From Anthracocystis setariae (Eukaryota; Basidiomycota; Ustilaginomycetes; Ustilaginales; Ustilaginaceae): a DNA stretch of 64,000 nucleotides. Under the pieces are notes generated by a model, which did not search any database, had not been told where the DNA came from, and saw only the letters and a program-made list of their open reading frames with translations. Positions within the stretch are counted from its first letter, which is position 1; each line of letters starts with the position of its first letter. The stretch spans positions 186,001-250,000 of the forward strand of contig CAKMXJ010000023.1 in the NCBI GenBank assembly GCA_928724745.1, written 5' to 3'. Of the stretch, positions 50,283-60,907 are shown piece after piece. The position numbers and the translations under genes are program-made.

Positions 50283-51839
50283 TCAAAGCTTGGACGAGCT
50301 AAGGGTCAAGGAGGTACTTACCGAAGAATAGGTCTTGCTCTGGTGAGGGTTGGACGGACGCCTGAATGTGACCGAGTATGCCGCCAACGCCGACATCTTC
50401 TTGAGGTTGGCGTCCGTGTAAGGAGGGTATCGCGATGACATGACCATCTCGATGATCCTGCCGAGCAAACCGGTCGAAGGTGCGTCCAAGCTGGCACGCT
50501 GGTGGCTGAACTGATCGAACGAAGCCTTACCGTGGTAATTGCCGTATCCGGAAGGACCAGTACCACCGAAGGGCAGCGCATCGACGGCAAAGTGCAGAAG
50601 AGTATCACCCTGAACGCAGGCGCCGGACCGAGTGTTGTCGAAGAAGAAGTCCTTGACCTTCTTGTCTCCGGCAAACAGGTAGAGCGCCAAGGGCTGGTCG
50701 CGCGAGTTGATAAAGTCCACCGCCGACTTGACATCGCGGGTGGGAACAATAGGAAGCAAGGGTCCAAAGATCTCGCCGGCCATGACGGGGTCGTCGACAC
50801 CAACGTTTGAGATGACAGTGGGTGCCATGAACTTGGAAGTCTCGTCGCCTTCGCCGCCGAGGACAATCTGACCCTTGGTGCCGGAAAGCATCGAGTTTAG
50901 ACGCTTCCAGTGGCCGGTGTTGATGATACGTGCGTAGCTGTCCGAGCCGTTGACGCCGCCCTTGACTTCGGGATAAAAGCGGGCGTAGGCCTTCTTCAGC
51001 TCTTCGACAAACTTGTCCTGCAGCTCATGCGGAATCAGAACGTAGTCAGGAGCGATACAGGTCTGTCCGCAGTTGAACGTCTTACCCCACAGGATACGGT
51101 GAGCAGCGATGCTGAGGTCGGCGCTCTTGTCAACATACACGGGCGACTTGCCTCCAAGCTCGAGCGTGGTAGGGCACAGCCACTTGGCGGCCTTTTCGGC
51201 GATGATACGACCAACGGTGCCATTACCGGTGTAGAAGATGTGCTCGAAGCGCTGGTCAAGCAGAGCAGTGGTCTCGGGGATGGCACCATTGACGATGCGA
51301 TAGCACTCCGGGTCGAGATACTTGGGCCAGAGGTCGGCAAGCAACTTGGCGGTGTGGCCAGCCACCTCGGAAGGTTTAAGGATGACAGTGTTGCCAGCAG
51401 CGATTGCGCCGATGACGGGGCCGACCTGGACAGTGATGGGGTAGTTCCAGGCACCGAGAACGAGCACAGTACCCTTGGGCTCGGAACGGATGCTGGCGCC
51501 GTGCATGGCCCAGGCAGCGCCGGCCCAAGGTTTCTGGGGCTTGGCCCACTTGTCGAGCTTGCTGACGGCTTCTACAATCTCGTTGGTGGTACCCATGAGC
51601 TCTGCAAAGATGGTCTCGAAGCGCGAACGGCCAAGATCCTTCTGGAGAGAGGCGACAATGTCATCTTTGTGGTCCTTGAACATGTATGCGAGCTGCTTGA
51701 GCTGGTTCTTTCTGTACTCGAGCGAGCGAGTTTTGCCGGACAAGAAGGCCGAGCGCAAGTCAGAGACAACCTTGGGGATGTCATCGATAGGGGTGTGCTG
51801 AAGGCCGGCTTCAGCGGCAGCGGTGACAGCAGCAGCCAT
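50283..51839 (-). CDS. HFD1: fatty aldehyde dehydrogenase (ALDH3/Hfd1 type)
   Basis: A class-3 aldehyde dehydrogenase oxidising long-chain aldehydes with NAD(P). As an unspliced frame it has 518 residues. Motifs: GAWNYPITVQVGP and NTVILKPSEVA (cofactor site), FTGNGTVG-like YTGNGTVGRII, LELGGKSPVY with the general-base Glu, and the nucleophile Cys in GQTCIAPDY. The start at 51839 begins MAAAVTAAAEAG. At codon 506 a perfect donor GTAAGTA occurs (intron from 50321). Reading through gives a 12-residue tail and a stop. A hydrophobic candidate exon lies at 49873-49649, which would give a membrane-anchored form like animal FALDH. Which form is made is unknown. Confidence 0.9.
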   Translation of the reverse strand: MAAAVTAAAEAGLQHTPIDDIPKVVSDLRSAFLSGKTRSLEYRKNQLKQLAYMFKDHKDDIVASLQKDLGRSRFETIFAELMGTTNEIVEAVSKLDKWAKPQKPWAGAAWAMHGASIRSEPKGTVLVLGAWNYPITVQVGPVIGAIAAGNTVILKPSEVAGHTAKLLADLWPKYLDPECYRIVNGAIPETTALLDQRFEHIFYTGNGTVGRIIAEKAAKWLCPTTLELGGKSPVYVDKSADLSIAAHRILWGKTFNCGQTCIAPDYVLIPHELQDKFVEELKKAYARFYPEVKGGVNGSDSYARIINTGHWKRLNSMLSGTKGQIVLGGEGDETSKFMAPTVISNVGVDDPVMAGEIFGPLLPIVPTRDVKSAVDFINSRDQPLALYLFAGDKKVKDFFFDNTRSGACVQGDTLLHFAVDALPFGGTGPSGYGNYHGKASFDQFSHQRASLDAPSTGLLGRIIEMVMSSRYPPYTDANLKKMSALAAYSVTFRRPSNPHQSKTYSSVSTSLTLSSSKL

Positions 51840-53392
51840 TTTTGAAGATAGAATGCGCACGTCGATGAAGATGCAGTACGATCTGATGAAGTCGATGTAA
51901 TGGAGTCGATGCAATCAAAGCGAGATGGAGACTGCAATGGCAAAAGGGGTCACGACAATGGTGGTTGTGAATGAGATAGCGGTGACGAGAGATGTCTGTA
52001 TCAAGCAAGTGGCTATGGGATGGAAGTGGACGAGGCAAAGGAGAGGTCTGAGGCGGGGATTGGGTGGATTGGTGGTGTGGCGAAGGCGAGGCTGCTTTCA
52101 AACGCCAAAATAAAAATAAAAGATCGGTGCATGTCTGAGGCGTGATGCGCAAATCAGTCAATAATTTGCCCCGCAGGCAATTACGGCAACCCCTCAACTG
52201 CACATGCACTCACAGACTTCGTTCTTGCCGCTGTTCCCAAGCGTTGCAGAAATCAAAAAGAAATTAAAAAATAAAAAAATGGGGAAAAAAAAGAAGCGCT
52301 GACACCTGGTGCGAATCACCGCACACACCCCGCAACAACCTCCGGTTCATACTTCCGCGTCCAAACCACGTCTTGTCACGGCTGAGAAGCTGGCTGCCTG
52401 ACGACAATTGAAAGATCCGATCGCAGAGATAAGCCTGGCTTGACTGCGTTCCGCCGTGAACTGCCAGCACTAGTCCCAACGAAAGTTGAAGAATGGACTT
52501 GCTTCTTTTCTCGATATTCGGCGTGACACGACTGACACACCAAGCGAGTGAGTTGGTGGTAACTGCCGAAACGAACGAATTGCCGCCCAAGCCACTTCGC
52601 TCCCTTTACCCCTTTACAATATCACTGAAAGAGTACAGCACCGTACGACGCACACGAACCTCTTTCCGCCGGAATAACCATGCTGCAACGCTTTGTTGAC
52701 ATTATATACTGTACAGTACGGTACTATGCGTGCTATGCGTGCTATGCAATCCAAAGACTAGGAAGTGCTGACGCCATGATCGCACTGCTTCGGCGGACTT
52801 GCCGCTCAGTGTTGCTGGAAGTTATGTCTCAATTCTCTGTATAAAGTCACGGTGGATACATTCTCGACTGTCAAGGCTCTCTACAACCTTCTTCCGGCAC
52901 CCATGCGGTGTCGCTTTTGCCCCGCATGCTGGAGCAGTAGTACACTACACACTACTGGAAATGAAACTGTGCAAGCCACGAACGTCGGTCGGACATTCCA
53001 TGTGCGGTCCAACCCTACCGCAGCAACTAGCAACTAGGCGAGCCGCGGATCCCAATCGAGTTGGCGATAAGCGAGGTTCGACTCCGAGTTCCAGCCGTCG
53101 TCATCAGCGCGAAGAATTTGGATCACTGCATGTGAGATTAGCTCAAATGTAACATCACGCGTCGAAAATCAAACCTCCACTTGTCAGAAAGGCTGTCGGC
53201 GATGCTGAGCAGTGACCTCCGCGGCTATGCATGCAATCTTCTTAACCGGACTTTAGCATGGACGGCTTTGAGCATCTCGCAAACAATGCCACACACCCTA
53301 GCTTGATCGAGTACTTATACTCTGAGATACCGAGAACATTTGTTTATCTTGGATCAAACACCTACCTCTATTTAGCTTACCCACTCAATCAG
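51840..53392. promoter_or_regulatory. divergent promoter region
   Basis: 1.55 kb between the aldehyde dehydrogenase (minus) and the short-chain reductase (plus). A perfect 12-bp palindrome TACTGTACAGTA lies at 52707-52718, followed by three GTGCTATGC-like units at about 52723-52748. A possible earlier ATG for the reductase is at 53258. No other gene is seen. Confidence 0.5.
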
Positions 53393-54244
53393 ATGTCGTC
53401 GACTAGTCCGCGTTCCATCGTCGTCACCGGCGCCAACAAGGGCATCGGCTACGAAGCTGTCAAGTTGCTGGCTCAAAGGCTCCCAGATTGCACCGTCTAC
53501 CTCACCGCACGCTCTCAAGCCAATGGCGATGGTGCGGTACAAAAGATGAAGAAAGACAATCCCGACCACAGCTTTGACAACGTTCGCATCTTGCTTCTCG
53601 AGGTCACCGACGCTTCCTCCATTCAACACGCCGTAGCCACCGTCAAGGAACAGAGCGGCACCTTGGATGTGCTTCTTCACAACAGCGGTATCGCGCAAGC
53701 TGATGGTAACCCGGGATCCAACAAGATCTTCGATGTCAACGTTCGTGCTGTCAAAGATTGCATCGACGCCTTTGGTGCTATCCTCACCGAGCGTACTGGC
53801 AGGGTCATTGTTGTCTCGTCCGAAGTCGGCTCCTGGGCCACTGACGGCGTCAAGCCCGAGTTGAAACAGAAGCTGCTCGACGTCGACAATGTATCTTGGG
53901 GCAAGGTGGAGGCATGGATGGACGACTGGCAGCGTCACTACCGAGGTGAATCGGATGTCCAAGAGGGTTGGCAAGATGTCAACGCTGTTTCCGGTTCGGG
54001 CTACGGTGTGAGCAAAGCGGTGCTCAACGCCTACTTGCGTCATTATGCTCTCCAGAGCCCAAATGTCAAATTGGCGATCGTTTGCCCAGGTTACTGCGCC
54101 ACCGAACTCAACGGCTGGAGTGGCCCTCGCTCAGCGGAACAAGGTGGCGAGAGCGTCATCTGGCCCATCTTCAACGATTTCCAAAGCGGTCACTTCTACC
54201 AAGACGGTGTCGAAAAGTCTTTCAGCTCGCCTGCTCTGTTTTAG
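53393..54244 (+). CDS. short-chain dehydrogenase/reductase (carbonyl reductase type)
   Basis: A 283-residue NADP(H)-dependent reductase of the SDR superfamily. Features: cofactor motif TGANKGIG at the start, an Arg soon after the second strand (TARSQ) favouring NADPH, LLEVTDASS for the adenine site, HNSG in place of the usual NNAG, the catalytic Ser in VVSSEVGS, and YGVSK. A 55-residue insertion before the Tyr, and the PGYCATELNG stretch after it, match carbonyl-reductase-like members. An in-frame ATG at 53258 with a better context would add 45 residues of unclear function; 53393 is chosen because the SDR fold begins right after it. Substrate unknown. Confidence 0.87.
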   Translation: MSSTSPRSIVVTGANKGIGYEAVKLLAQRLPDCTVYLTARSQANGDGAVQKMKKDNPDHSFDNVRILLLEVTDASSIQHAVATVKEQSGTLDVLLHNSGIAQADGNPGSNKIFDVNVRAVKDCIDAFGAILTERTGRVIVVSSEVGSWATDGVKPELKQKLLDVDNVSWGKVEAWMDDWQRHYRGESDVQEGWQDVNAVSGSGYGVSKAVLNAYLRHYALQSPNVKLAIVCPGYCATELNGWSGPRSAEQGGESVIWPIFNDFQSGHFYQDGVEKSFSSPALF

Positions 54245-55142
54245 TTTTCAATTGCTTTTTCTTTTGTGTCTACTTTACATCTTGCTTGTCTTTCATCGCC
54301 ATCATTCCATAGAACGAATAATGTCTAGCATCGCATCGAACGCCGCCGGATCTACCCTTCGAATGATCACTTTTGGTTCAGTACCGATCAGCTGAATGAG
54401 ATTTCGATGCCACCCGTATGTCAGATCGATGGTTCAAACAAAGAGAGAGAATTGCCGAGGTAATGTTTTGCGTGGAGGTTTTTTTTTTCGAGATGAAACG
54501 CCAGCTGACGTCTTGCTTCCGCATGGCACCATTTTTTTTTTTGGAAAATCACACCAAACGACACACACGAACTGTGTTTTCGGGCTTCATCGCTGAGGCC
54601 GATGATGGCTCCACAAAACAATCTCAGGGTCCAGCTGCACATGTGCTGTGGACCGCATGTGGGGCTAGGAAAGGGGCTACGAGCGGCACAACACCGATAA
54701 GGACGCGGCATTTCACTTTTGCGCTGACATGGCTTCCCTTTCGACACATAATCCTTGCCAACTGCATTGATTATAGGATGGGAGGATCAGGTGAGAATTT
54801 GGGTTGATGGCGTGGGAAGTTTGTGTGAGAATGAGAAAGGAGCGGCCGAATGGTATTCGAAACTGAGGCAGATGTGATATGAAAGAAAAGTTCGGCGTGG
54901 GAATGTTGAAAAGGCGCTCATATGCTGCTAGCGGATGGAGTACAGCTGAATGCACTTGCCTCACTTCCCACCTTTACTCCTTGTCAGCGTGCTACGCAGC
55001 TTTCCCTGCCACCCTCTTCGGCCTGATCCGCCTGTAACAGACACATTCAACTGGCTACACGCCTTCGGAGCATCCGCAGTCGGCTTTTCACGTCATCCAC
55101 GGCTTCAAAAGTCTATCCGTCATTACCTGTTGAGCGTCCATC
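54245..55142. other. intergenic region
   Basis: About 900 bp between two plus-strand genes, with T-runs at 54479-54488 and 54532-54542. No gene is seen. The last 200 bp is the likely promoter of the MATH/BTB gene. Confidence 0.5.
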
Positions 55143-58100
55143 ATGACTACAAACCCGAACGGAGCCGCCGAAAACGGCACTAACAGCGCTGCTATTGGAG
55201 CGGATTCGACAGCCACCACGCCATCAGTGGCGAATCTGACTGATCGACCTTCCAACACAGCCGAATCAACCCCGAGCATCTCGAGCGAAACCTCTCAGCC
55301 AATCATCCAAACCACAGCTCAGGGTGTTGCCTCAACCCGAAGCACAACGAGCCCAAATCTCAACACTGCGCAGTCGAGCTCCAATACGCAAGCTGCTCCT
55401 TCCATCTCTATGCTTCCTCGTAGCACTGCCGCTTTCGCCTCGAATGGTCCATCCACGTCCTCGATCGCTTCTAACTCGTCGTCGAGTTCTGGCACCGCAA
55501 CACCCACCAATCGACCTCAAGCTGCTGCCTCTCCCAGACGAGCTTCCTCCAGCCTCGCTCAAACCCATCCCAGCTTCCAGTCAGGCATCACAAACGCAGG
55601 TGCCGGACGTCGCATCCGCCAGCACAATGCTTCCTCAGTTGCTGGCTTTGCTTCCCCCTCCGCTGCAAGCGCAGCTGCTTTGGCTTCCACTGATGGTGTC
55701 AACACCGTGCCCTCCATGTTTGGCTTCTACTCTCACGATGCCAATCCGACTACACAAGAAGCTTCCTCCCATACAACTTCTTCTTTTGGGAGTATGATGC
55801 GATCCACTGCTCGAAGACAGCCACGCTCCGCGTTGTCGCCTTATTCGGTCGGCGTATCCTCTGCTAGCTCACCGCACGATCAGCGACTTTCATGGAGTCA
55901 AGGCGCCACTAACGCTAGTCCTCGGGTCGGATCCTTGAGCTTTTACCCGCCCGCAATCCATCGACATTCGGCTCAACCCTCGGTAGGCTCTCCTCACTCC
56001 AACATCGCCTATCGCCTCGCACAGTCCCATCAAGACACCTCCTTGCATACCAGTAACGACTCGAGCCTTCTCTCCTCTTCGCTGGCTCCTGTCCAAAAAG
56101 TGTTTGAGGAGACGACCACAATCTCTTTTACGTGGACCGTCCGCGATCTGCATCTTCTTCGAGAAGAGGTCGAGCTCTCTCCTCCACCCTCAGAGGGCGG
56201 TCGTTCGGTCAGTGCAGGTGCAGGCAAGAGCGATGTCTGGACTAATCAGCCCATCTTTGGCGATGGCAAGTGGAAGCTGGAGTTGGTCCGAACTGTACGC
56301 TCTCTCTCGAAAGCGCCCGTAGAGAGTGTCTCAAACGACCAAAATTCTCACGAACAAGAGTGGTCGACGTCAATGGCAAGCGTCGAGCCGGTGACCATCG
56401 AAGAAAACGGCGCTGATGCTGAGAACGCTTCGGGTAATTCCGTCACCATTCTGTCCGTGTACCTCACAGCCTTGGTCATGGACTATACACATGCCAGCGT
56501 CGAGCTTCCCGCCTCGATTATGGTGGGACTGCGCCCCATTCGCTCGGCAGTAGGAAGGCGAGCGGCTGAGAATGACGGCTGGTTGTGGCGTAGCTTTTAC
56601 GACTATACCTTTCACAAGGAGGCTGACTTGTTCACCTGCCACGACCTCCCCAGTGTGTCGGAGATGATGCAGGACACCAACGTGATGCGAGACGATGCTA
56701 TTGTGCTGACCATCCAGCTCGGCCTAGGACCTGGTCATACAAGAAGGCTCCCCGGTCAGCTCGAAGACCACGTAGTCTCCCGCCCCCCATTCGAGATGGA
56801 TGGCCATCATCTCGTCCCAAGAGCTGTGCTCAGTTCGCTCCGTGGACTTTTGGATGATTCAAACACTGGTGATGTGCGCATCTTGGTTCGAGAGAGAGGC
56901 ATCCTGCTCCAGCATGCAGCCGTAGATGATGCAACAACTGATCGTGGTACCATTGCTGGTGACAGTGGTTGCATCGTGCCTTTCCCGGTTGGCTCTAGTC
57001 GTCCGAAATCCTCGTCGGATGAGGTGGATGCTGAGGCATTAGCCTCGATTGAGAGCGATCCTGATCGTGTCTTTGTCCGTGATCGTGTCCTCTGGGCCCA
57101 TTCAAGCGTACTTAAAAGTCGTAGTGACTACTTCCAGACTATGCTTGCTTCCGAGTTCAGCGAAGGTATCGGTCAAAATTACGGTGGAGAGGCAGGCTCG
57201 AACCTATTTGGCCCCACGGCTGGTCGTTGTGTTCGCACACTGCGCATCCCTGATGCTGACTTTGTCACGGCATACTGGTTCTTGCGATATCTGTATACGG
57301 AGGACATCCAATTCGCCGACAAGGAGGACGTGCGAGGGGCAGTCTTGGATGAAGAATGGACCAAGGGTGCGGACCTTGGCCATCTCTTTGGCGGCTCGTC
57401 CATCGGAGATGGCTTACAAAGCCCTACGCTCGTCGATTGGACCCCGCTTTCGCAGCTCAAGGAATGCTATGATTACGATACAGACGAGACCGAGACTATT
57501 CACAGTGGTATGAATTCGTCGCCCTCGCTGGCGGAACATCGGCAGGACGTATCTGGTTCGTTCACCGTGCACGCATCTCCTATGCGTGCCTCTGCGAATG
57601 CTCAAAACGCAAATACATCAGGGTCACTTCGACAGAGGACGAGTGCTGGTGGTAACAGCAACATGAGCGGCGCAAACCGTAGCACGATATCTGCTCCTGC
57701 ATCACCGTCGGGTGCTTCTGCGTCAACTGGCATGGCGTGCGCTGGCAAGCATCACACAGCCGACGAAGCTTTCCGCTTGAACAGCAGCCATCGAAGCATT
57801 TCGAACGCCTCTGGCACTCGGGGATCGGGCACCGTTGATCCGCACAATCACCCTTGCGCAGAGCCTGGCCCAGCTTCAGCACTGTCGATCTTTCGACTGG
57901 CTCATCGATACCATATGCAAGATCTGTCGCGACTGGCTTCGATGCACATTGTGGCGACGCTCACGCCACAGTCGGCGTTTGCTATGCTGCTGGCGACATC
58001 GATGTTTACGGAACTGCACACGCGCATCAAGACGTACGTGTACCAGCATTGGCACTTGGTGTCGAATACGTACGAGTTTGAGCGGTGCTGCGACGAGGTG

Positions 58101-58190
58101 TCGGTGGGCATGTGGGGGGCGGATGCGGGAAAGACGATGCGCGCGTTTGTGAGGAGTTTGGTGAGCCCGTTGAGGGCAAGTCAGGGTTGA
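55143..58190 (+). CDS. MATH/BTB-like domain protein
   Basis: A 1015-residue protein. The first 310 residues are Ser/Thr/Ala-rich and probably disordered. A MATH-like beta domain follows (about 315-545; FEETTTISFTWTVRDLHLL and GDGKWKLELVRT). A BTB/POZ domain (about 635-740) carries DPDRVFVRDRVLWAHSSVLKSRSDYF and the helix AYWFLRYLYTEDIQF. After a Ser/Asn-rich spacer, a C-terminal helical part (about 905-1010) starts ALSIFRLAHRYHMQDLSRLA. Proteins with MATH and BTB usually link substrates to Cul3 ubiquitin ligase; here that is inference. The ATG at 55143 is the first in frame. The large insertion between BTB and its C-terminal helices is unusual. Confidence 0.78.
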   Translation: MTTNPNGAAENGTNSAAIGADSTATTPSVANLTDRPSNTAESTPSISSETSQPIIQTTAQGVASTRSTTSPNLNTAQSSSNTQAAPSISMLPRSTAAFASNGPSTSSIASNSSSSSGTATPTNRPQAAASPRRASSSLAQTHPSFQSGITNAGAGRRIRQHNASSVAGFASPSAASAAALASTDGVNTVPSMFGFYSHDANPTTQEASSHTTSSFGSMMRSTARRQPRSALSPYSVGVSSASSPHDQRLSWSQGATNASPRVGSLSFYPPAIHRHSAQPSVGSPHSNIAYRLAQSHQDTSLHTSNDSSLLSSSLAPVQKVFEETTTISFTWTVRDLHLLREEVELSPPPSEGGRSVSAGAGKSDVWTNQPIFGDGKWKLELVRTVRSLSKAPVESVSNDQNSHEQEWSTSMASVEPVTIEENGADAENASGNSVTILSVYLTALVMDYTHASVELPASIMVGLRPIRSAVGRRAAENDGWLWRSFYDYTFHKEADLFTCHDLPSVSEMMQDTNVMRDDAIVLTIQLGLGPGHTRRLPGQLEDHVVSRPPFEMDGHHLVPRAVLSSLRGLLDDSNTGDVRILVRERGILLQHAAVDDATTDRGTIAGDSGCIVPFPVGSSRPKSSSDEVDAEALASIESDPDRVFVRDRVLWAHSSVLKSRSDYFQTMLASEFSEGIGQNYGGEAGSNLFGPTAGRCVRTLRIPDADFVTAYWFLRYLYTEDIQFADKEDVRGAVLDEEWTKGADLGHLFGGSSIGDGLQSPTLVDWTPLSQLKECYDYDTDETETIHSGMNSSPSLAEHRQDVSGSFTVHASPMRASANAQNANTSGSLRQRTSAGGNSNMSGANRSTISAPASPSGASASTGMACAGKHHTADEAFRLNSSHRSISNASGTRGSGTVDPHNHPCAEPGPASALSIFRLAHRYHMQDLSRLASMHIVATLTPQSAFAMLLATSMFTELHTRIKTYVYQHWHLVSNTYEFERCCDEVSVGMWGADAGKTMRAFVRSLVSPLRASQG

Positions 58191-58438
58191 GTTTCGACGA
58201 GAAAGGTTGGTTTTGTCTTTGGCTTTGCTTTTGCCATTTCAGATGCTGTAGATTGATGGATGGTGCGAGAGGGATGTGGTGTGTGTGTGTGTTGCAGTGA
58301 GGATGGACGTGAATATGGATGGATGCGGTGGTGCAGTTTGACATGCAGGTGCTAGGAGTGTCATGACTTGAGCAGGGGTTGGATTGATAGAGACATGACA
58401 TGATGTTACTTGTATATACAGACGGGAAGGGGGGGGGA

Positions 58439-59482
58439 TTAGTTTGACTTTTTCATGGCTTCGCTGACGAGGTTGTAGTCTTGGGGGTTTTGGCCTGAGG
58501 TGCCTTTGTTTCTGAGGTTCTTTTCGGTTTTGTCGACTTTATTCTGGAGGGATTTGGCGCTGGTGGTACCTGTGCCTAGTATTTTTGCGAAGAGGCCAGC
58601 GATTCCGCCGATGGAATTGTCTTGGAGGGGGGAGTTGGAGTCGGAGGGAGTAAGGTCTGCGTTTTGGCGTTGTTGGTCCATGGCGCGCAGTTCTTGGAGC
58701 ATGAGGGAGCGGACTTTGTCGGTGAGGTCGGAGGCGTCTTGGGTAGTTAGGTGGGCGGTGGGGATGGGTGGCAGGACTTTGATTCGGATGGTTCCGGATT
58801 CGAAGCGCGTTTTCGAGTCGAAGAGACGGTTGTAGTTTTCGCAGACTACGGGGATGATGGGGACTTTGGCCTGGATGGCGAGATGGAATGCGCCCTTTTT
58901 GAAGGGAAGTAGGTCCGGAGTGGCTAGACCCGATCGTGTACCTTCCGGGAAGATCCAGAGACTGAGTTTCTTACGATTCATGGTCTCGCCAATATTTTGA
59001 AACATCTTGATCGAGTCCTTAAGGTTCTTCCTGTTGATAAACACTGCTCCACTCAGTTTCATGAACTGACCCAGGAATGGAGCAAATTGAAGTTCGCGCT
59101 TGGCCATAATCGAAGCGCCACCGGGGAAGATACGACCTACGTAGAGGATGTCCATGGAGGTTTGGTGGTTGCCGACGACGACGGCGGGGTGGGCTGCTTT
59201 GAAGTGCTCCTCGCCCTCGACGATGAACTTGATGCCGACGAGTGGTGAGGTGAGAAGCCAAAAGGAGCGCGCTACGACCTTGTTGATGTTGTACCTCTGA
59301 CCGGGAATAAGCGTCATCAAGATTGAGACAATGATGCCCCAAGCCGAACAGATGCCCATCGAGGCGACGTACAGCAAGCAGTTGAGGTAGAACCTCAACT
59401 TCTGACTGCGCGGCGAAAGCATGGCGAGCAGTAGGAATACACCGGCAGTGATGGTGGTGAGCGATTTGGAAAGCACCGCCAT
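58439..59482 (-). CDS. SLC1: 1-acylglycerol-3-phosphate O-acyltransferase
   Basis: A 347-residue membrane acyltransferase making phosphatidic acid from lysophosphatidic acid and acyl-CoA, at the ER. It has two N-terminal hydrophobic segments (TTITAGVFLLLAML, LNCLLYVASMGICSAWGII), then the catalytic NHQTSMD (HX4D), the Arg/Lys-bearing GAVFINRKN region, and FPEGTRS, then VPIIPVV. The C-terminus is a charged, non-conserved tail. The ATG at 59482 starts the conserved part; the frame runs further upstream without a better start. Length matches fungal Slc1 (about 300) plus a tail. Confidence 0.92.
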   Translation of the reverse strand: MAVLSKSLTTITAGVFLLLAMLSPRSQKLRFYLNCLLYVASMGICSAWGIIVSILMTLIPGQRYNINKVVARSFWLLTSPLVGIKFIVEGEEHFKAAHPAVVVGNHQTSMDILYVGRIFPGGASIMAKRELQFAPFLGQFMKLSGAVFINRKNLKDSIKMFQNIGETMNRKKLSLWIFPEGTRSGLATPDLLPFKKGAFHLAIQAKVPIIPVVCENYNRLFDSKTRFESGTIRIKVLPPIPTAHLTTQDASDLTDKVRSLMLQELRAMDQQRQNADLTPSDSNSPLQDNSIGGIAGLFAKILGTGTTSAKSLQNKVDKTEKNLRNKGTSGQNPQDYNLVSEAMKKSN

Positions 59483-60907
59483 GGTGGTTGATGAGGGCAG
59501 CAAGGTTAATAGGATGGGGCGTCGATGTGGTGCAGCGTGAAGAGGAGGGATTAGGTCGGGGTGGGACTGCCGATGGGTTGGGATGTGAAACCGAAGGTGT
59601 GTTGGACCAAATCGCAATGATAATCAATCGCTGTTCGCATCCGATGCCGGCAATAATACGCAGATTGACAGCCCGAGCCGCCTTTTCTTTCCCCCCAAAA
59701 AAGTGTCCAAATCGCATCTTTCCTCGGCGACAGACGATTGGGATTTTTCAATTATACATTGTAAGACACTTTGATCTCACACTTACACCGCTTTTGACCG
59801 CTGCCACTAAGTGTCGCTTTTTTCGGACAAGCGGTGATTTACGGAGTGCACAACTTGAATGTCTGTCCCCCCTGCTTGTACATGCCCCTCCGCACCTGTT
59901 GGCGTGAACCCATCAACTCGTGATGCCATCCTGCACCTAGCAATCGGTCGCGTGCGAAGAGCAAGCCAGATGCACACCGGCGACTCGTCCACCCATCCCA
60001 GTTGGAAATGACGGTTGGTCAAGCGAGCTCGAGTGGAGGCGGGGCAAAAGTACAGTACCGCAACGTGCAGTCCAGTAATAGTGTGGGGTAAAAAGAAAAC
60101 TTTGTACCATGCTCGCCGACTACAGTACTGTACAGTCCATCGTTCGTAGCTGTAATGCGAAAGAATGGCTCGCCGAAAGAAGAGACGCCGGTCGAGCCTG
60201 GTTACCGTGGCGAAACTTGGTACTTGAAGCTCAGCTGTCAACCTTAGCATCTACCCTACAGAGAGCTCATGCTGGGGGAATGGGGGGTCTCCATCTCGGG
60301 CGTATTCGATCCTTGATGCCGATTGCGGGGTTAGGAAATCTTGGCCGGAGAGAGAAGCTACAGTATAGAATCGACCTCAAGCTCATCGATATTCCTCTCG
60401 ATTTCATTTCAGCAGGTCCGCCCAACCCCAATCGCCCAAAATGCTGGTCAAACGCACGATCACTCTCTCTCTCCCTCTCTCGCCGCTCGCCCTGATGCAA
60501 CCTCAACTTCTCGTTCCGCTCGTGCGACACCCGACCCCTCTCATCGAATTTGATCTGCGACCCAACCCTGAACTACTGGACTCGCGCCACCTCGCTCACA
60601 TCCCAATTCACCGAGACGCGGATGAGAAGGCCGAGTGGGGGAGTGCCACCACCTTCCCACAGATTATCAACCTGGGTGCGACGTTTGACGACGCGCGATA
60701 CCAGAGCGATCGTGACGCACATGGCCAACGAGACGCGCGCGTAACAGCAACGCCGGTCGCGCCCGGTTGAATGTGTACTGTACTGTGCAATCCGTTGAAC
60801 ATCAGCCTGTTCCGCGATCCACGCTGGGGGGAGGGGGGCAGCATGTTGTAATCGGGGATGGTTTTGGATTGCATTTGGAACTTGTGCTTGTCTACAATTG
60901 TTCAAGT
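59483..60907. other. intergenic region
   Basis: 1.4 kb between the minus-strand acyltransferase start and the kinesin stop. It contains TACAGTACTGTACAGT at 60121-60136 and TACTGTACTG at 60777-60786. Weak open frames (60109-60495, 60441-60770) show no recognisable family. Confidence 0.5.

Noticed and set aside
53040..53110. A tRNA-like GGTTCGACTCC (T-loop-like) stretch
   Set aside because: I could not pair a 7-bp acceptor stem or a 5-bp T-stem around it, so no tRNA was called.
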